Shown in pieces: positions 28,445 to 37,828 of a stretch of 64,000 nt of DNA (its first letter is position 1; each line of letters opens with the position of its first letter). Source of the stretch: Buchnera aphidicola (Uroleucon sonchi). GTDB lineage: Bacteria > Pseudomonadota > Gammaproteobacteria > Enterobacterales > Enterobacteriaceae. Below the pieces are notes generated by a model. It worked only from the letters and a program-made list of their open reading frames with translations, searched no databases and was not told the origin of the DNA. The stretch lies in the NCBI RefSeq assembly GCF_011035165.1, contig NZ_CP047588.1:248001-312000 (forward strand), read 5' to 3'. A program made the position numbers and the translations under genes.

Positions 28445-29818
28445 ATGAAATTAACTGAATTAACAGCAATTTCTCCTATTGATGGTCGATATTCTAATTC
28501 AACAATATTATTAAGAAATATTTTTAGCGAATATAGCTTTCTAAAATATCGTCTACATGTTGAAATTCAATGGTTTAAAAAAATTATTAGTATGTCTCAA
28601 GTATTAAATATTCAATATTTTATTAAATCTGAAGAAATATTATTTCTAGATAATATTTTAAATACATTTAATGAAAATGATGCAATGGATATTAAAAAAA
28701 TAGAAAAAACAACTAATCATGATATTAAAGCCTTAGAATATTTTTTAAAAAATAAAATCTCTACATGTGAAGGTTTAGTGCATATATCTGAATTTATTCA
28801 TTTTGGTTGCACTTCAGAAGATATTAATAATCTAGCATACGCGTTAATGATTAAAGATTCTCGTGATAACATTATTTTACCATTATGGCAAAAAATTTTA
28901 ATTATTTTAAATCATCTAATGATCAAATATCAGAACATTCCTTTGTTATCTCTAACTCATGGACAACCAGCTACTCCATCAACCATGGGAAAAGAAATAG
29001 CTAATTTTTATTATCGAATGAAACGTCAATATTTAAAATTACGAAAAATAGAAATTTTAGGAAAAATGAATGGAAGTACTGGTAATTATAATGCACATTT
29101 ATCTGCTTACCCTAATATAAATTGGCATAAAATTAGTGAAACTTTTGTAAAATCATTAGGTATACATTGGAATCCTTATACTACACAAATCGAACCTCAT
29201 GATTATATTGCAGAATTGTTTTCTTGTATTACGCTTTTTAACACAATATTAATTGATTTTAATCAAGATATGTGGGGGTATATTTCTTTAAATTATTTTA
29301 ATCAAAACATTGTTGAGAATGAAATAGGTTCTTCAATTATGCCGCATAAAATTAATCCAATTGATTTTGAAAATTCTGAAGGAAATTTAGGATTATCTAA
29401 TGCTTTAATGAATCATATGATAAAAAAATTACCTATTTCTAGATGGCAACGAGATTTAAGTGATTCAACAGTATTAAGAAATTTAGGGGTAGCTATTTCT
29501 TATTCAATAATTGCATATAATTCTGTGTTATCAGGTATTAAAAAATTAAAAATCAATGAAAATCAATTATTAAAAAATTTAAATCAGAACTGGTCTATTT
29601 TATCAGAACCTATTCAAACTGTTATGCGTCGTTATAATATTAAAAATGCATATGAAAATCTTAAAAAAATTACTCGTGGTAAAAAAATAAATAAAAATGT
29701 TATTCATCAATATATTTCAAGTTTAAATATTCCAGAAGAAGAAAAAAAACGTTTAAAAGATATTACTCCTATTAATTATATTGGTTTTTCTAATAAAATG
29801 GTTGATGAGATAAAATAA
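28445..29818 (+). CDS. purB: Adenylosuccinate lyase
   Basis: Catalyses two fumarate-releasing steps in purine synthesis (SAICAR to AICAR, and adenylosuccinate to AMP). The 457 residues match E. coli (456). The fumarase/aspartase superfamily signature Gly295-Ser-Ser-Ile-Met-Pro-His-Lys-Ile-Asn is intact, as are the His-containing Thr-Ser-Glu-Asp and Thr-His-Gly-Gln-Pro-Ala-Thr-Pro segments. AICAR is also a by-product of histidine synthesis, so purB links amino acid supply to purines in reduced symbionts; this link is inferred. Confidence 0.96.
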   Translation: MKLTELTAISPIDGRYSNSTILLRNIFSEYSFLKYRLHVEIQWFKKIISMSQVLNIQYFIKSEEILFLDNILNTFNENDAMDIKKIEKTTNHDIKALEYFLKNKISTCEGLVHISEFIHFGCTSEDINNLAYALMIKDSRDNIILPLWQKILIILNHLMIKYQNIPLLSLTHGQPATPSTMGKEIANFYYRMKRQYLKLRKIEILGKMNGSTGNYNAHLSAYPNINWHKISETFVKSLGIHWNPYTTQIEPHDYIAELFSCITLFNTILIDFNQDMWGYISLNYFNQNIVENEIGSSIMPHKINPIDFENSEGNLGLSNALMNHMIKKLPISRWQRDLSDSTVLRNLGVAISYSIIAYNSVLSGIKKLKINENQLLKNLNQNWSILSEPIQTVMRRYNIKNAYENLKKITRGKKINKNVIHQYISSLNIPEEEKKRLKDITPINYIGFSNKMVDEIK

Positions 29819-29899
29819 AATATTTCATGTGAATATATAAATTAACATGATATAAAATAGTTGCCTGCAGTAATTTAAAATATTATAGGAAATATTGTT

Positions 29900-30481
29900 A
29901 TGACATTAGGAGTGTTGATTATTTCTGTTTTATTATTAACTGAATGTAATAATATTGCAAATACAAAAAAAAATCTTAAAAAATATTATTTTTCAAATAA
30001 AAATAATATTGAAAAAAAATTAAATAATTGGGTTAATCTTATTAGACATGCTGCATATAAATATAATGTTGATGAAACATTAATTAAAGCAATTATTTAT
30101 GCTGAATCTTCTGGAAATCCTTATGCAAAAAGTAAATCCAATGCGATTGGTTTAATGCAAATCAAACCTTCTGCAGCTGGTTTAGAAGTATATCGTTTAC
30201 ATGGAAAAAAAGGACAACCTTCTATTGAAGAATTGTATAATCCTAAAAAAAATATTAATATAGGAACTGCTTATATTCATTTTTTACAAAAACAACTGAG
30301 TGGAATCAAAAACCAAGATATTATGAGATGTGCTACTATCGTGTCATATTCTAATGGAATCCATAAACTTCTGAAAATATTTTCTCGTAATAATCAAAAT
30401 GCAATACATATAATTAATAGTATGACAAAAAAAAATTTTTTTCTTTATATAAAAAAAAACATCCAGAAATTCAGGCTTTAA
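29900..30481 (+). CDS. mltE: Membrane-bound lytic murein transglycosylase E, frameshifted near the C-terminus
   Basis: Endo-acting lytic transglycosylase that cuts peptidoglycan strands. The SLT domain has the catalytic Glu69 (Tyr-Ala-Glu-Ser-Ser-Gly) and Gly-Leu-Met-Gln-Ile, matching E. coli MltE/EmtA. The N-terminus is a hydrophobic signal ending Leu-Thr-Glu-Cys16, a lipobox-like site with an unusual Glu before Cys. A run of nine A at 30451-30459 changes the frame. With one more A the protein would continue His-Pro-Glu-Ile-Gln-Ala-Leu-Lys-Tyr to a stop at 30541-30543, closely matching the E. coli C-terminus (Asn-His-Pro-Ala-Pro-Gln-Ala). As encoded it ends after 193 residues, with the last five out of family. 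Confidence 0.9.
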   Translation: MTLGVLIISVLLLTECNNIANTKKNLKKYYFSNKNNIEKKLNNWVNLIRHAAYKYNVDETLIKAIIYAESSGNPYAKSKSNAIGLMQIKPSAAGLEVYRLHGKKGQPSIEELYNPKKNINIGTAYIHFLQKQLSGIKNQDIMRCATIVSYSNGIHKLLKIFSRNNQNAIHIINSMTKKNFFLYIKKNIQKFRL

Positions 30482-30585
30482 AATATTTAAAAAAAGTGAT
30501 GAAAATTTATACTCTTGAAAAAGTTCAAAAAAATAAAAAATAAAAAATTAAATTAATTTTTATATAATATAGTTGAGATCGAAAT

Positions 30586-31353
30586 ATGAATTTGCTAAAA
30601 GGAAAAAAAATTTTAATTGTTGGTATATCCGGCAAGAGATCTATTTCTTTTGGTATAGCAAAATCTTTGTATTATCAAAAAGCTGAATTAGGATTTGTGT
30701 GTCAAAATGCATATATAAGTAAGAAAATAAAAAATTTAGCTAATTCTATGAAATCTCATATTGTGTTATCTTGCGATGTTGCTAAAGATAAAGAAATTAA
30801 AAAATTATTTACTGATTTAAGTAAAATATGGAAAAAATTTGATGGTTTAGTTCATGCAATCGGATATTGTCCAAAAGAACATTTACATGGTGATTTTATT
30901 GCTAATATTACACGAGAAGGATTTAATATTGCACATGAAATTAGCTCATATAGTTTTACAGCATTAGTGCAAGCATGTAGTAATATGTTAAATAATTCAT
31001 CTTCTTTATTAACATTATCTTATTTAGGTTCTCAACGTGTAGTAAAAAATTATAATGTTATGGGTTTAGCTAAAGCTTCATTAGAAGCAAATGTACGTTA
31101 TATGGCTTATTCATTAGGTCAAAAAAATATTCGAGTTAATGCTATTTCATCTGGTCCAATTCGAACTTTATCTTCTTATCAAATTCAAGATTTCAATAAA
31201 ATACAAAACCATGCCCACTCTTATTCATTGATTAAAAAACCTATTACAAGTAAAAATATAGGAAATGTAGCATCTTTTTTATTATCTAATTTATCTTTAG
31301 GTATTACTGGATCAGTTATTTACGTTGATAATGGTTTTAATGTACAAGTATAA
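30586..31353 (+). CDS. fabI: Enoyl-[acyl-carrier-protein] reductase [NADH]
   Basis: Performs the last reduction in each cycle of fatty acid elongation. Short-chain dehydrogenase fold with the FabI-specific Tyr-x6-Lys pair in Tyr-Asn-Val-Met-Gly-Leu-Ala-Lys. The second Tyr is in Leu-Ser-Tyr-Leu-Gly, and Gly-Pro-Ile-Arg-Thr-Leu is conserved. The protein has 255 residues against 262, mostly from a shorter C-terminus. It works with FabZ and AcpS, also encoded here. Confidence 0.96.
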   Translation: MNLLKGKKILIVGISGKRSISFGIAKSLYYQKAELGFVCQNAYISKKIKNLANSMKSHIVLSCDVAKDKEIKKLFTDLSKIWKKFDGLVHAIGYCPKEHLHGDFIANITREGFNIAHEISSYSFTALVQACSNMLNNSSSLLTLSYLGSQRVVKNYNVMGLAKASLEANVRYMAYSLGQKNIRVNAISSGPIRTLSSYQIQDFNKIQNHAHSYSLIKKPITSKNIGNVASFLLSNLSLGITGSVIYVDNGFNVQV

Positions 31354-31525
31354 ATACATAAATCATATATTATAATTATAATTTTTATTTAATCAGTTCT
31401 GATTAATAATACTAAATTAACTGAATTATTATCAAATGCATTACATTAATAAAGTATACATTTTAATTAACATATAAATTTATAACATTATTAATGTTTT
31501 CCAATAAAAATTAGGTTTGATTATT

Positions 31526-33463
31526 ATGTTTCAAAATAATCCATTACTCACAAAATTAAAAAAAAATCTACGCGCTCAAATACCAAGAGTAGAAGGCATA
31601 GTAAAAAGCAATGAACGAGGATTTGGATTTTTAGAAGTCGATACGCAGAAAAGTTATTTTATACCTCCTCAAAATATGAAAAAAATAATGCATGGTGATA
31701 AAATTATTGCATTATTAAAAATAGAAAAAGATAAAGAAATAGTTGAGCCTGAACGATTAATTGAAGCATATTTAAAAAGATTCGTTGGCACAATAGAAAA
31801 AAAAAACAATACATTGTTTATTATACCAGATTATCCATTATTAAAAAATCGTATAATATGCCATCCTGATAAAAATTGTATGAATATTTTTCAAGATGGA
31901 GATTGGGCAATAGCTAAATTAACACAACATAAATTGAAAGGAGATCATATTTTTTATGCTGAATTAAATGAAAAAATTGCATATAAAGATGATCCATTTA
32001 TCCCCTGGTGGGTAACTTTAGCTAAACACAAAATTGATAAACAAGAACCTATAGCTGAAGCAAATGATTTAATTTTAAAAGAAAATTATCCAAGAAAAAA
32101 TTTAACAGATTTAGATTTTATTACTATCGATAATATTAATACAAAAGATATTGATGATGCAATTTTTGTTGATGAAGAATCTAATGGTAATATTTGTTTA
32201 ACTGTAGCTATTGCAGATCCAACAGCATATATCGAAAATGGTAGTAAATTAGATTATATTGCATTAAAAAGAAGTTTTACAAATTATCTTCCTGGATTTA
32301 ATATTCCCATGTTACCTCGAAATTTGTCAGAAAATTTATGCTCATTACATCCTAACCAATGTCGACCTGTATTAGCATGCCGTATTATTATTTTAAAAGA
32401 TGGCAGTATTTCTAATAATATAAAATTTTTTTTAGCTTGGATTAAATCAAAAGCAAAATTATCTTATAATCATGTTTCAGATTGGATTGAAAAATCTGGA
32501 TCGTGGATACCTCCAACAAAATCTATTCAAAAACAAATATTAATTTTACATCGTTTATGCTTATTACGTATTAAGTGGCGTCAAATAAATGCAGTTTTAT
32601 TTAAAGATCGTTTAGAATATCGATTTCATTTATCTGAAAATGGATCTGTTATAGATATTTTAGTTGAAAAAAGACGGATTTCTCATAAAATTATTGAAGA
32701 GTGTATGATAATTGCTAACATTTCTGCTGCTAATTTTTTATCTGTAAATCTTGGTTTTGGTATATATAATATACATCGTGGTTTTGATAGTATTAACGCT
32801 AAAAATGTTGTATCGTTTTTAAGAAATTACAATTTAAATTTTAATGCAGAAGAAATAACTACTTTAAAAGGTTTTTGTCATTTAAAACGTGTTTTAAATA
32901 TCTTGTCCAATGATTATATTGATAATCGCATTCGTCGTTTTCAATCTTTTGGCGATTTAAGTATTACTCCTGGTCCACATTTTTCATTAGGTTTTTTAGA
33001 ATATGCAACTTGGACATCTCCAATTCGAAAATATAGTGATATGATTAATCATCGTTTATTAAAAGCAATTATTCATAAAGAAAAAGCAATACAACCAAGT
33101 GAAACAATAAAATTTAAAATTAATGAACAAAAACGTCGTAATCGAATGGCTGAAAGAGATATTTCAGATTGGTTGTATACAATATTTTTAAAACAAAAAA
33201 AATATCAAAATAAAAAATTTTATGCTGAAATAACTGATGTTTCTAGAAATGGAATGAGAGCTCGATTAATTGAAAATGGCGCTAATATTTTTATTCCTGG
33301 AACACTTATTCATAGCATTAGAGAAGAAATAAACTTAAATCAAGAAACAGGACAAGTATTTATTAATAATATTATGCGTTATAAAATATCTGATATTATT
33401 CAAATTAAATTATTAGATATTCGTTTAGATACTAGAAAAATTATTGCAAAAATTGAATTTTAA
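31526..33463 (+). CDS. rnb: Exoribonuclease II
   Basis: Processive 3'-5' exoribonuclease that degrades single-stranded RNA. Order of domains: cold-shock domains (about residues 1-180), RNB catalytic domain with the metal-binding Thr-Lys-Asp-Ile-Asp-Asp-Ala-Ile-Phe segment near residue 205, and a C-terminal S1 domain. I start at the ATG at 31526 (Met-Phe-Gln-Asn-Asn-Pro-Leu-Leu), which aligns with E. coli and follows an AGG site by 10 bases. An in-frame TTG at 31517 would add three residues. The result is 645 residues against 644. Confidence 0.96.
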   Translation: MFQNNPLLTKLKKNLRAQIPRVEGIVKSNERGFGFLEVDTQKSYFIPPQNMKKIMHGDKIIALLKIEKDKEIVEPERLIEAYLKRFVGTIEKKNNTLFIIPDYPLLKNRIICHPDKNCMNIFQDGDWAIAKLTQHKLKGDHIFYAELNEKIAYKDDPFIPWWVTLAKHKIDKQEPIAEANDLILKENYPRKNLTDLDFITIDNINTKDIDDAIFVDEESNGNICLTVAIADPTAYIENGSKLDYIALKRSFTNYLPGFNIPMLPRNLSENLCSLHPNQCRPVLACRIIILKDGSISNNIKFFLAWIKSKAKLSYNHVSDWIEKSGSWIPPTKSIQKQILILHRLCLLRIKWRQINAVLFKDRLEYRFHLSENGSVIDILVEKRRISHKIIEECMIIANISAANFLSVNLGFGIYNIHRGFDSINAKNVVSFLRNYNLNFNAEEITTLKGFCHLKRVLNILSNDYIDNRIRRFQSFGDLSITPGPHFSLGFLEYATWTSPIRKYSDMINHRLLKAIIHKEKAIQPSETIKFKINEQKRRNRMAERDISDWLYTIFLKQKKYQNKKFYAEITDVSRNGMRARLIENGANIFIPGTLIHSIREEINLNQETGQVFINNIMRYKISDIIQIKLLDIRLDTRKIIAKIEF

Positions 33464-33466
33464 AAT

Positions 33467-33510
33467 TTTAAAGAATAATTTATATATTTATATGTATTAT
33501 ATTCTTTAAA
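33467..33510 (+). terminator. Inverted repeat downstream of rnb
   Basis: TTTAAAGAATA (33467-33477) is exactly complementary to TATTCTTTAAA (33500-33510) around a 22-base loop, starting 4 bases after the rnb stop. It probably terminates rnb transcription before ychE, although the loop is large and the stem has only two G-C pairs. Confidence 0.4.
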
Positions 33511-33547
33511 TTATTTGTAAAAATTTAATATAATTTAGGAAAATGAT

Positions 33548-34186
33548 ATGAGTATTTCAATTTTTGATTTATCTATATATATAAAATTTTTTATTAATTT
33601 GTGTGCTTTAGTTAATCCAATAGGAATGATTCCTATTTTTATAACTATGACAAGTAATCAATCTTTTTCCGAAAGAAAAAAAACTAACTTAGTAGCTAAT
33701 TTTTCAGCATTATTAATTTTATTAATATCATTATTCTTTGGTAGTAATATTTTAAACCTTTTTGGAATATCAATTAATTCTTTTCGTATTGCAGGAGGAA
33801 TACTAATTATTGGCATAGCTTTTTCTATGATTAATGGTCAATTTATAAATAAAATACAAGAAAAAAAAGAAGAAAATCAATTAAATAATATTAGTGTTAT
33901 GCCATTAGCTATGCCTTTAATTGCTGGACCTGGAGCAATTAGCTCTACTATTGTTTGGAGTACGTATTATTCAACTTGGATCAATTTATTTGTATGTACT
34001 ATAGTTATTATTTTATTTTCATTTATATGTTGGTTATGTTTTGAAGCAGCTCCATGTGTTGTCCGTATATTAGGTAAAACAGGAATGAATATTATTACTC
34101 GCATTATGGGTTTATTATTAATGTCTCTAGGAATAGAATTTATTAGTATCGGGATAAGTACTATTTTCCCTAGGTTATTATATTAA
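33548..34186 (+). CDS. ychE: MarC-family integral membrane protein YchE
   Basis: Six hydrophobic segments over 212 residues. Several stretches are nearly identical to E. coli YchE: Ala-Leu-Val-Asn-Pro-Ile-Gly near the start, Phe-Arg-Ile-Ala-Gly-Gly-Ile-Leu, Gly-Pro-Gly-Ala-Ile-Ser-Ser-Thr, and the Thr-Arg-Ile-Met-Gly-Leu-Leu-Leu-Met C-terminal segment. It belongs to the MarC/UPF0056 family, whose function is not established. In E. coli, ychE is not far from cls, which is also in this window. Confidence 0.9.
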   Translation: MSISIFDLSIYIKFFINLCALVNPIGMIPIFITMTSNQSFSERKKTNLVANFSALLILLISLFFGSNILNLFGISINSFRIAGGILIIGIAFSMINGQFINKIQEKKEENQLNNISVMPLAMPLIAGPGAISSTIVWSTYYSTWINLFVCTIVIILFSFICWLCFEAAPCVVRILGKTGMNIITRIMGLLLMSLGIEFISIGISTIFPRLLY

Positions 34187-34213
34187 TTTAATTAATTATA
34201 TTTTGGAATTACA

Positions 34214-34870
34214 TTGCAAAAAAAAATTATTTTTTTTCGTAATTTAGGCATACAAAATTATTTAGAAGTTGTTCAAAAAATGAATTATTTTACTGTATCG
34301 CGTAACATTTACACATTTGATGAAATTTGGTTAGTAGAACATTATTCTATTTTTACTCAAGGAGCGTTAACTAAAAAAAATCACATACTGAAATTAAGTA
34401 ATATTCCAATCGTAAATACTGACAGAGGTGGAAAGATTACATATCATGGACCTGGACAACAAATATTATATTTTTTAATTGATTTAATACGTCGCAAAAT
34501 GAGTATTCGTCAATTAATTAATATAATGCATAACGTCATAATTGCAACACTAAATTATTTTTCAATTCCAGCATATACCAATAAAGATATGCCAGGTGTT
34601 TATGTGCATAAAAAAAAAATATGTTCTTTAGGATTAAGAATTAAAAAAGGGTCAACATTGCATGGTTTAGCATTAAATATAAATATGAATTTAAAACCAT
34701 TTGAATATATTCATCCTTGTGGAGATATAAATATTAAAATGACACAAATTCAAGAATTTAACAAAAATATTACTATAAAACATGTGCAAGATATATTAAT
34801 TACAAAATTAGCTAAATATCTAGAAGTATGTATGATAAATTATCAATATAAAAATTCAATTATGTATTAA
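34214..34870 (+). CDS. lipB: Octanoyltransferase LipB
   Basis: Transfers octanoate from ACP to lipoyl-dependent enzymes, the first step of lipoate synthesis. The conserved Arg-Gly-Gly-Lys-Ile-Thr-Tyr-His-Gly-Pro-Gly-Gln motif, the catalytic Lys in Lys-Lys-Ile-Cys-Ser-Leu-Gly and the catalytic Cys in His-Pro-Cys-Gly are present. I accept a TTG start at 34214 with GGA seven bases before it; E. coli lipB also starts with TTG. It is followed by lipA, and lipoate is used by pyruvate and 2-oxoglutarate dehydrogenases. Confidence 0.95.
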   Translation: MQKKIIFFRNLGIQNYLEVVQKMNYFTVSRNIYTFDEIWLVEHYSIFTQGALTKKNHILKLSNIPIVNTDRGGKITYHGPGQQILYFLIDLIRRKMSIRQLINIMHNVIIATLNYFSIPAYTNKDMPGVYVHKKKICSLGLRIKKGSTLHGLALNINMNLKPFEYIHPCGDINIKMTQIQEFNKNITIKHVQDILITKLAKYLEVCMINYQYKNSIMY

Positions 34871-34954
34871 TTAATGATTTAAAAACATTTTTAATTTTTA
34901 TTAAAATTAATATAAATTATATATTACATATTTCTAATTGAGATAATAATTTTT

Positions 34955-35911
34955 ATGAAAAAAAAACAGGATATTTTATCAAAACCTTTAACATTAAAAA
35001 AAATTAATATTATTAATATTAATAATACTGATACAAAACTAAATAAAATACCTAAACCCAATTGGATTAAGATTCAAATTCCTATAGAAACTGATCGAAT
35101 TAATCACATAAAAAAAACTTTACGTCAAAATAATTTACATTCAGTTTGTGAAGAAGCACAATGTCCCAATTTATCAGAATGTTTTAACAATGGTACTACA
35201 ACATTTATGATTCTTGGATCTATATGTACTAGAAATTGTCCATTTTGTGCAGTACAACATGGAAAACCTAGATTAGTTAATACAGATGAACCAAGTAAAT
35301 TATCTCATGCTATTTTAGACATGAAAATTAATTATGTAGTCATTACATCAGTAGTGCGTGATGATTTATATGATGGCGGGGCTCAACATTTTGTTAATTG
35401 TATTAAATCAATTAGAAAGAAAAATAACGTACAAATTGAAATATTAGTACCTGATTTTCGAGGTAGAATAAATTTAATTTTAAAAATTTTTAATCAAGGA
35501 CTTCCAGATATTTTTAATCATAATATCGAAAATGTACCTCGTATGTATAAAACAATTCGTCCCGGAGCGAATTATAAAAGATCTCTTTTATTATTAGAAT
35601 CGTTCAAAAAACAATATTCTCATATACCAACAAAATCAGGATTGATGTTAGGTCTTGGTGAAACATATTTAGAAATTATACAAGTAATGAAAGATTTATA
35701 TTCTAGTGGTGTGGAGTTATTGACAATTGGTCAGTATCTTCAGCCAAGTATAAATCATTTACCAGTAAAACGTTATATATCACCTTCAGAATTTGATGAT
35801 ATTAAAAATGAAGCATTATCTATTGGATTTTCTAATGCTTTCTGTGGTCCTTTTGTACGTTCATCTTATCATGCTAGTTTGCAATCATGTGCATCTGTAA
35901 ACAAACTATAA
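34955..35911 (+). CDS. lipA: Lipoyl synthase LipA
   Basis: Radical SAM enzyme that inserts two sulfurs into protein-bound octanoate. Two iron-sulfur cluster motifs are intact: the auxiliary cluster Cys-x4-Cys-x5-Cys ([12 protein letters not shown]) and the SAM cluster Cys-Thr-Arg-Asn-Cys-Pro-Phe-Cys. The C-terminal Arg-Ser-Ser-Tyr, whose Ser is a cluster ligand, is also present. 318 residues compare with 321 in E. coli. Together with lipB this forms a complete endogenous lipoylation pathway. Confidence 0.96.
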   Translation: MKKKQDILSKPLTLKKINIININNTDTKLNKIPKPNWIKIQIPIETDRINHIKKTLRQNNLHSVCEEAQCPNLSECFNNGTTTFMILGSICTRNCPFCAVQHGKPRLVNTDEPSKLSHAILDMKINYVVITSVVRDDLYDGGAQHFVNCIKSIRKKNNVQIEILVPDFRGRINLILKIFNQGLPDIFNHNIENVPRMYKTIRPGANYKRSLLLLESFKKQYSHIPTKSGLMLGLGETYLEIIQVMKDLYSSGVELLTIGQYLQPSINHLPVKRYISPSEFDDIKNEALSIGFSNAFCGPFVRSSYHASLQSCASVNKL

Positions 35912-36031
35912 TATTATATATTGAATTTTTTTTATTAAATATCTTTTATTACATGTAAATTGAATTTTTTATTTAAAATATGTCAAATATAATATTTTTA
36001 TTCATTTATATTTTATACTAGAGGCAATATA

Positions 36032-36745
36032 GTGTTGAATCCTAATTTATTTAAGATGCCAAAAATTATTATTGCATTAGATTTTTGCAATAAAAAATCA
36101 GCTATGAAATTAGTAAATCTTTTAAATCCATCTATATATTATTTAAAAATTGGAAAAGAAATGTTTACTATTTTAGGTTGTAAATTTATAAAAGAGTTAC
36201 ATAAACTGGGATTTAATATATTTCTTGACTTAAAATTTCATGATATCCCTAATACTGTTTTCAATGCTACAAAAGCAGCTGCAGATTTAGGAATATGGAT
36301 GTTAAGCGTGCATGCTTCTGGTGGGAAAAAAATGTTAATTGCAGCAAAAAGAGCATTACAATCCTTTAAAAATAATCCTCCGTTATTAATTGCTGTTACA
36401 GCTTTAACTAGTTTAAAAGAAGTAGAATTACAAGAAATTGGAATACAAATTTCGTTAACAGAATATATTTTAAAATTATCTAAATTATCTTATGATTGTG
36501 GTTTAGATGGAATTGTATGTCCAGGAAAAGAAGCAAAAAAAATTAAATTTTTATTAGGTAATCAATGTAAAATTATCACTCCAGGTATTAGAATTTCTAA
36601 AGACTTACTTTATGATCAGAATAATATTATCACTCCTAAAGAAGCAAAAGAATTTAATATAGATTATATAGTAATAGGTCGATCTATTACAATGTCAAAA
36701 CATCCAATTAAAAAATTAGATTTAATTGTTAAATCTATGCAATAA
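36032..36745 (+). CDS. pyrF: Orotidine 5'-phosphate decarboxylase
   Basis: Final step of UMP synthesis. The TIM barrel holds the catalytic Asp-Leu-Lys-Phe-His-Asp-Ile-Pro-Asn motif and the phosphate-binding Thr-Pro-Gly-Ile-Arg and Gly-Arg-Ser-Ile-Thr segments. 237 residues compare with 245. I keep the GTG at 36032 because GAGG lies seven bases before it. A TTG one codon later or the ATG at 36056 (Met-Pro-Lys-Ile) are alternatives. Confidence 0.95.
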   Translation: MLNPNLFKMPKIIIALDFCNKKSAMKLVNLLNPSIYYLKIGKEMFTILGCKFIKELHKLGFNIFLDLKFHDIPNTVFNATKAAADLGIWMLSVHASGGKKMLIAAKRALQSFKNNPPLLIAVTALTSLKEVELQEIGIQISLTEYILKLSKLSYDCGLDGIVCPGKEAKKIKFLLGNQCKIITPGIRISKDLLYDQNNIITPKEAKEFNIDYIVIGRSITMSKHPIKKLDLIVKSMQ

Positions 36746-36797
36746 ATTTAAATAATAAAAACTATTATTAAACATATGTAATTTTAAAGGAAGATTT

Positions 36798-37382
36798 ATG
36801 AAACTAATTGAACAATCTATATTACCTACTCCATGGGGGAATTTTTGTATTATTGGTTTTGAAGAACAAAAAAACGGAAAAAATCATATTGCTCTTATAT
36901 ATGGAAAGATTAAAAAAAATGTTCCTGTTTTATCAAGAATACATTCAGAATGTCTGACAGGAGATGCATTATTTAGTTTACGATGCGATTGCGGAGCACA
37001 ACTAGAAATGTCTATGGAAAGAATTTCAAAAGAAGGAAGTGGAGTATTAATTTATCATCGTCAAGAAGGACGAAATATTGGCTTACTGAATAAAATAAAA
37101 GCATATGCTTTGCAAGATAAAGGATTAGATACTGTTCAGGCTAATCAAAAATTAGGTTTTTCTGCAGATGAAAGAGATTTTTCTATATGCGCAAGTATAT
37201 TTAATATATTAAATATAAAAAAAATTCGTTTATTAACAAATAATCCATTTAAATTACAAATGCTTAGTGATGCTGGAATTAATATTGTTGAAAGAATTCC
37301 TTTGATTACTCAAAAAAATTCTAAAAATGCTGATTATTTACAAACTAAATCTGAAAAAATGGGTCATTTATTGTCTGAATAA
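36798..37382 (+). CDS. ribA: GTP cyclohydrolase II
   Basis: Opens GTP to the first riboflavin intermediate. The three zinc cysteines are in [15 protein letters not shown]. The catalytic [10 protein letters not shown] segment and the Thr-Asn-Asn-Pro motif are present. 194 residues compare with 196 in E. coli. An AAAGGA ribosome binding site lies 7-9 bases before the ATG. Riboflavin is a likely nutrient for the host, which is an inference from known Buchnera biology. Confidence 0.96.
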   Translation: MKLIEQSILPTPWGNFCIIGFEEQKNGKNHIALIYGKIKKNVPVLSRIHSECLTGDALFSLRCDCGAQLEMSMERISKEGSGVLIYHRQEGRNIGLLNKIKAYALQDKGLDTVQANQKLGFSADERDFSICASIFNILNIKKIRLLTNNPFKLQMLSDAGINIVERIPLITQKNSKNADYLQTKSEKMGHLLSE

Positions 37383-37828
37383 GAATTAGATTATCCAGAT
37401 TATTGAAATATATTTATTAATATAATTTATTGTTAAAAAATTATATTATTTTAATCTATTAAAACAAAATATGCATACTTTATATATTACTTGATTTTTC
37501 ATGCAATATTTTTTTATCAATTAATACATATATTATGAATATATTTTTGCAATAATTCTTAGAATATTTATCTATAATTATTGTATTTATTTTATTAAAT
37601 GTATTTTAAAAATTATAAATATTATTATTTATGCTTGATTGATATATATTTGCATATTTATATAAATAATAATTATATATGTAAATCAAAATGCAATAAA
37701 AACTTTTTTAAAATATCATAATTGTAGTATTTGATAAAAAATATTTGATATTATTTTAATAATTCACTCTACTATATAAATATTTTTGATCAACTTTATT
37801 TTTATGATTATAAAATAATAATATTGTA
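37383..37828. other. Gene-free AT-rich spacer between ribA and cls
   Basis: 446 bases between the convergent ribA and cls genes. All frames are broken by stops. I tried both strands for relics of genes found near ribA or cls in E. coli and recognised none. No tRNA-like fold or strong hairpin was seen. It is probably an old, fully eroded gene. Confidence 0.5.
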
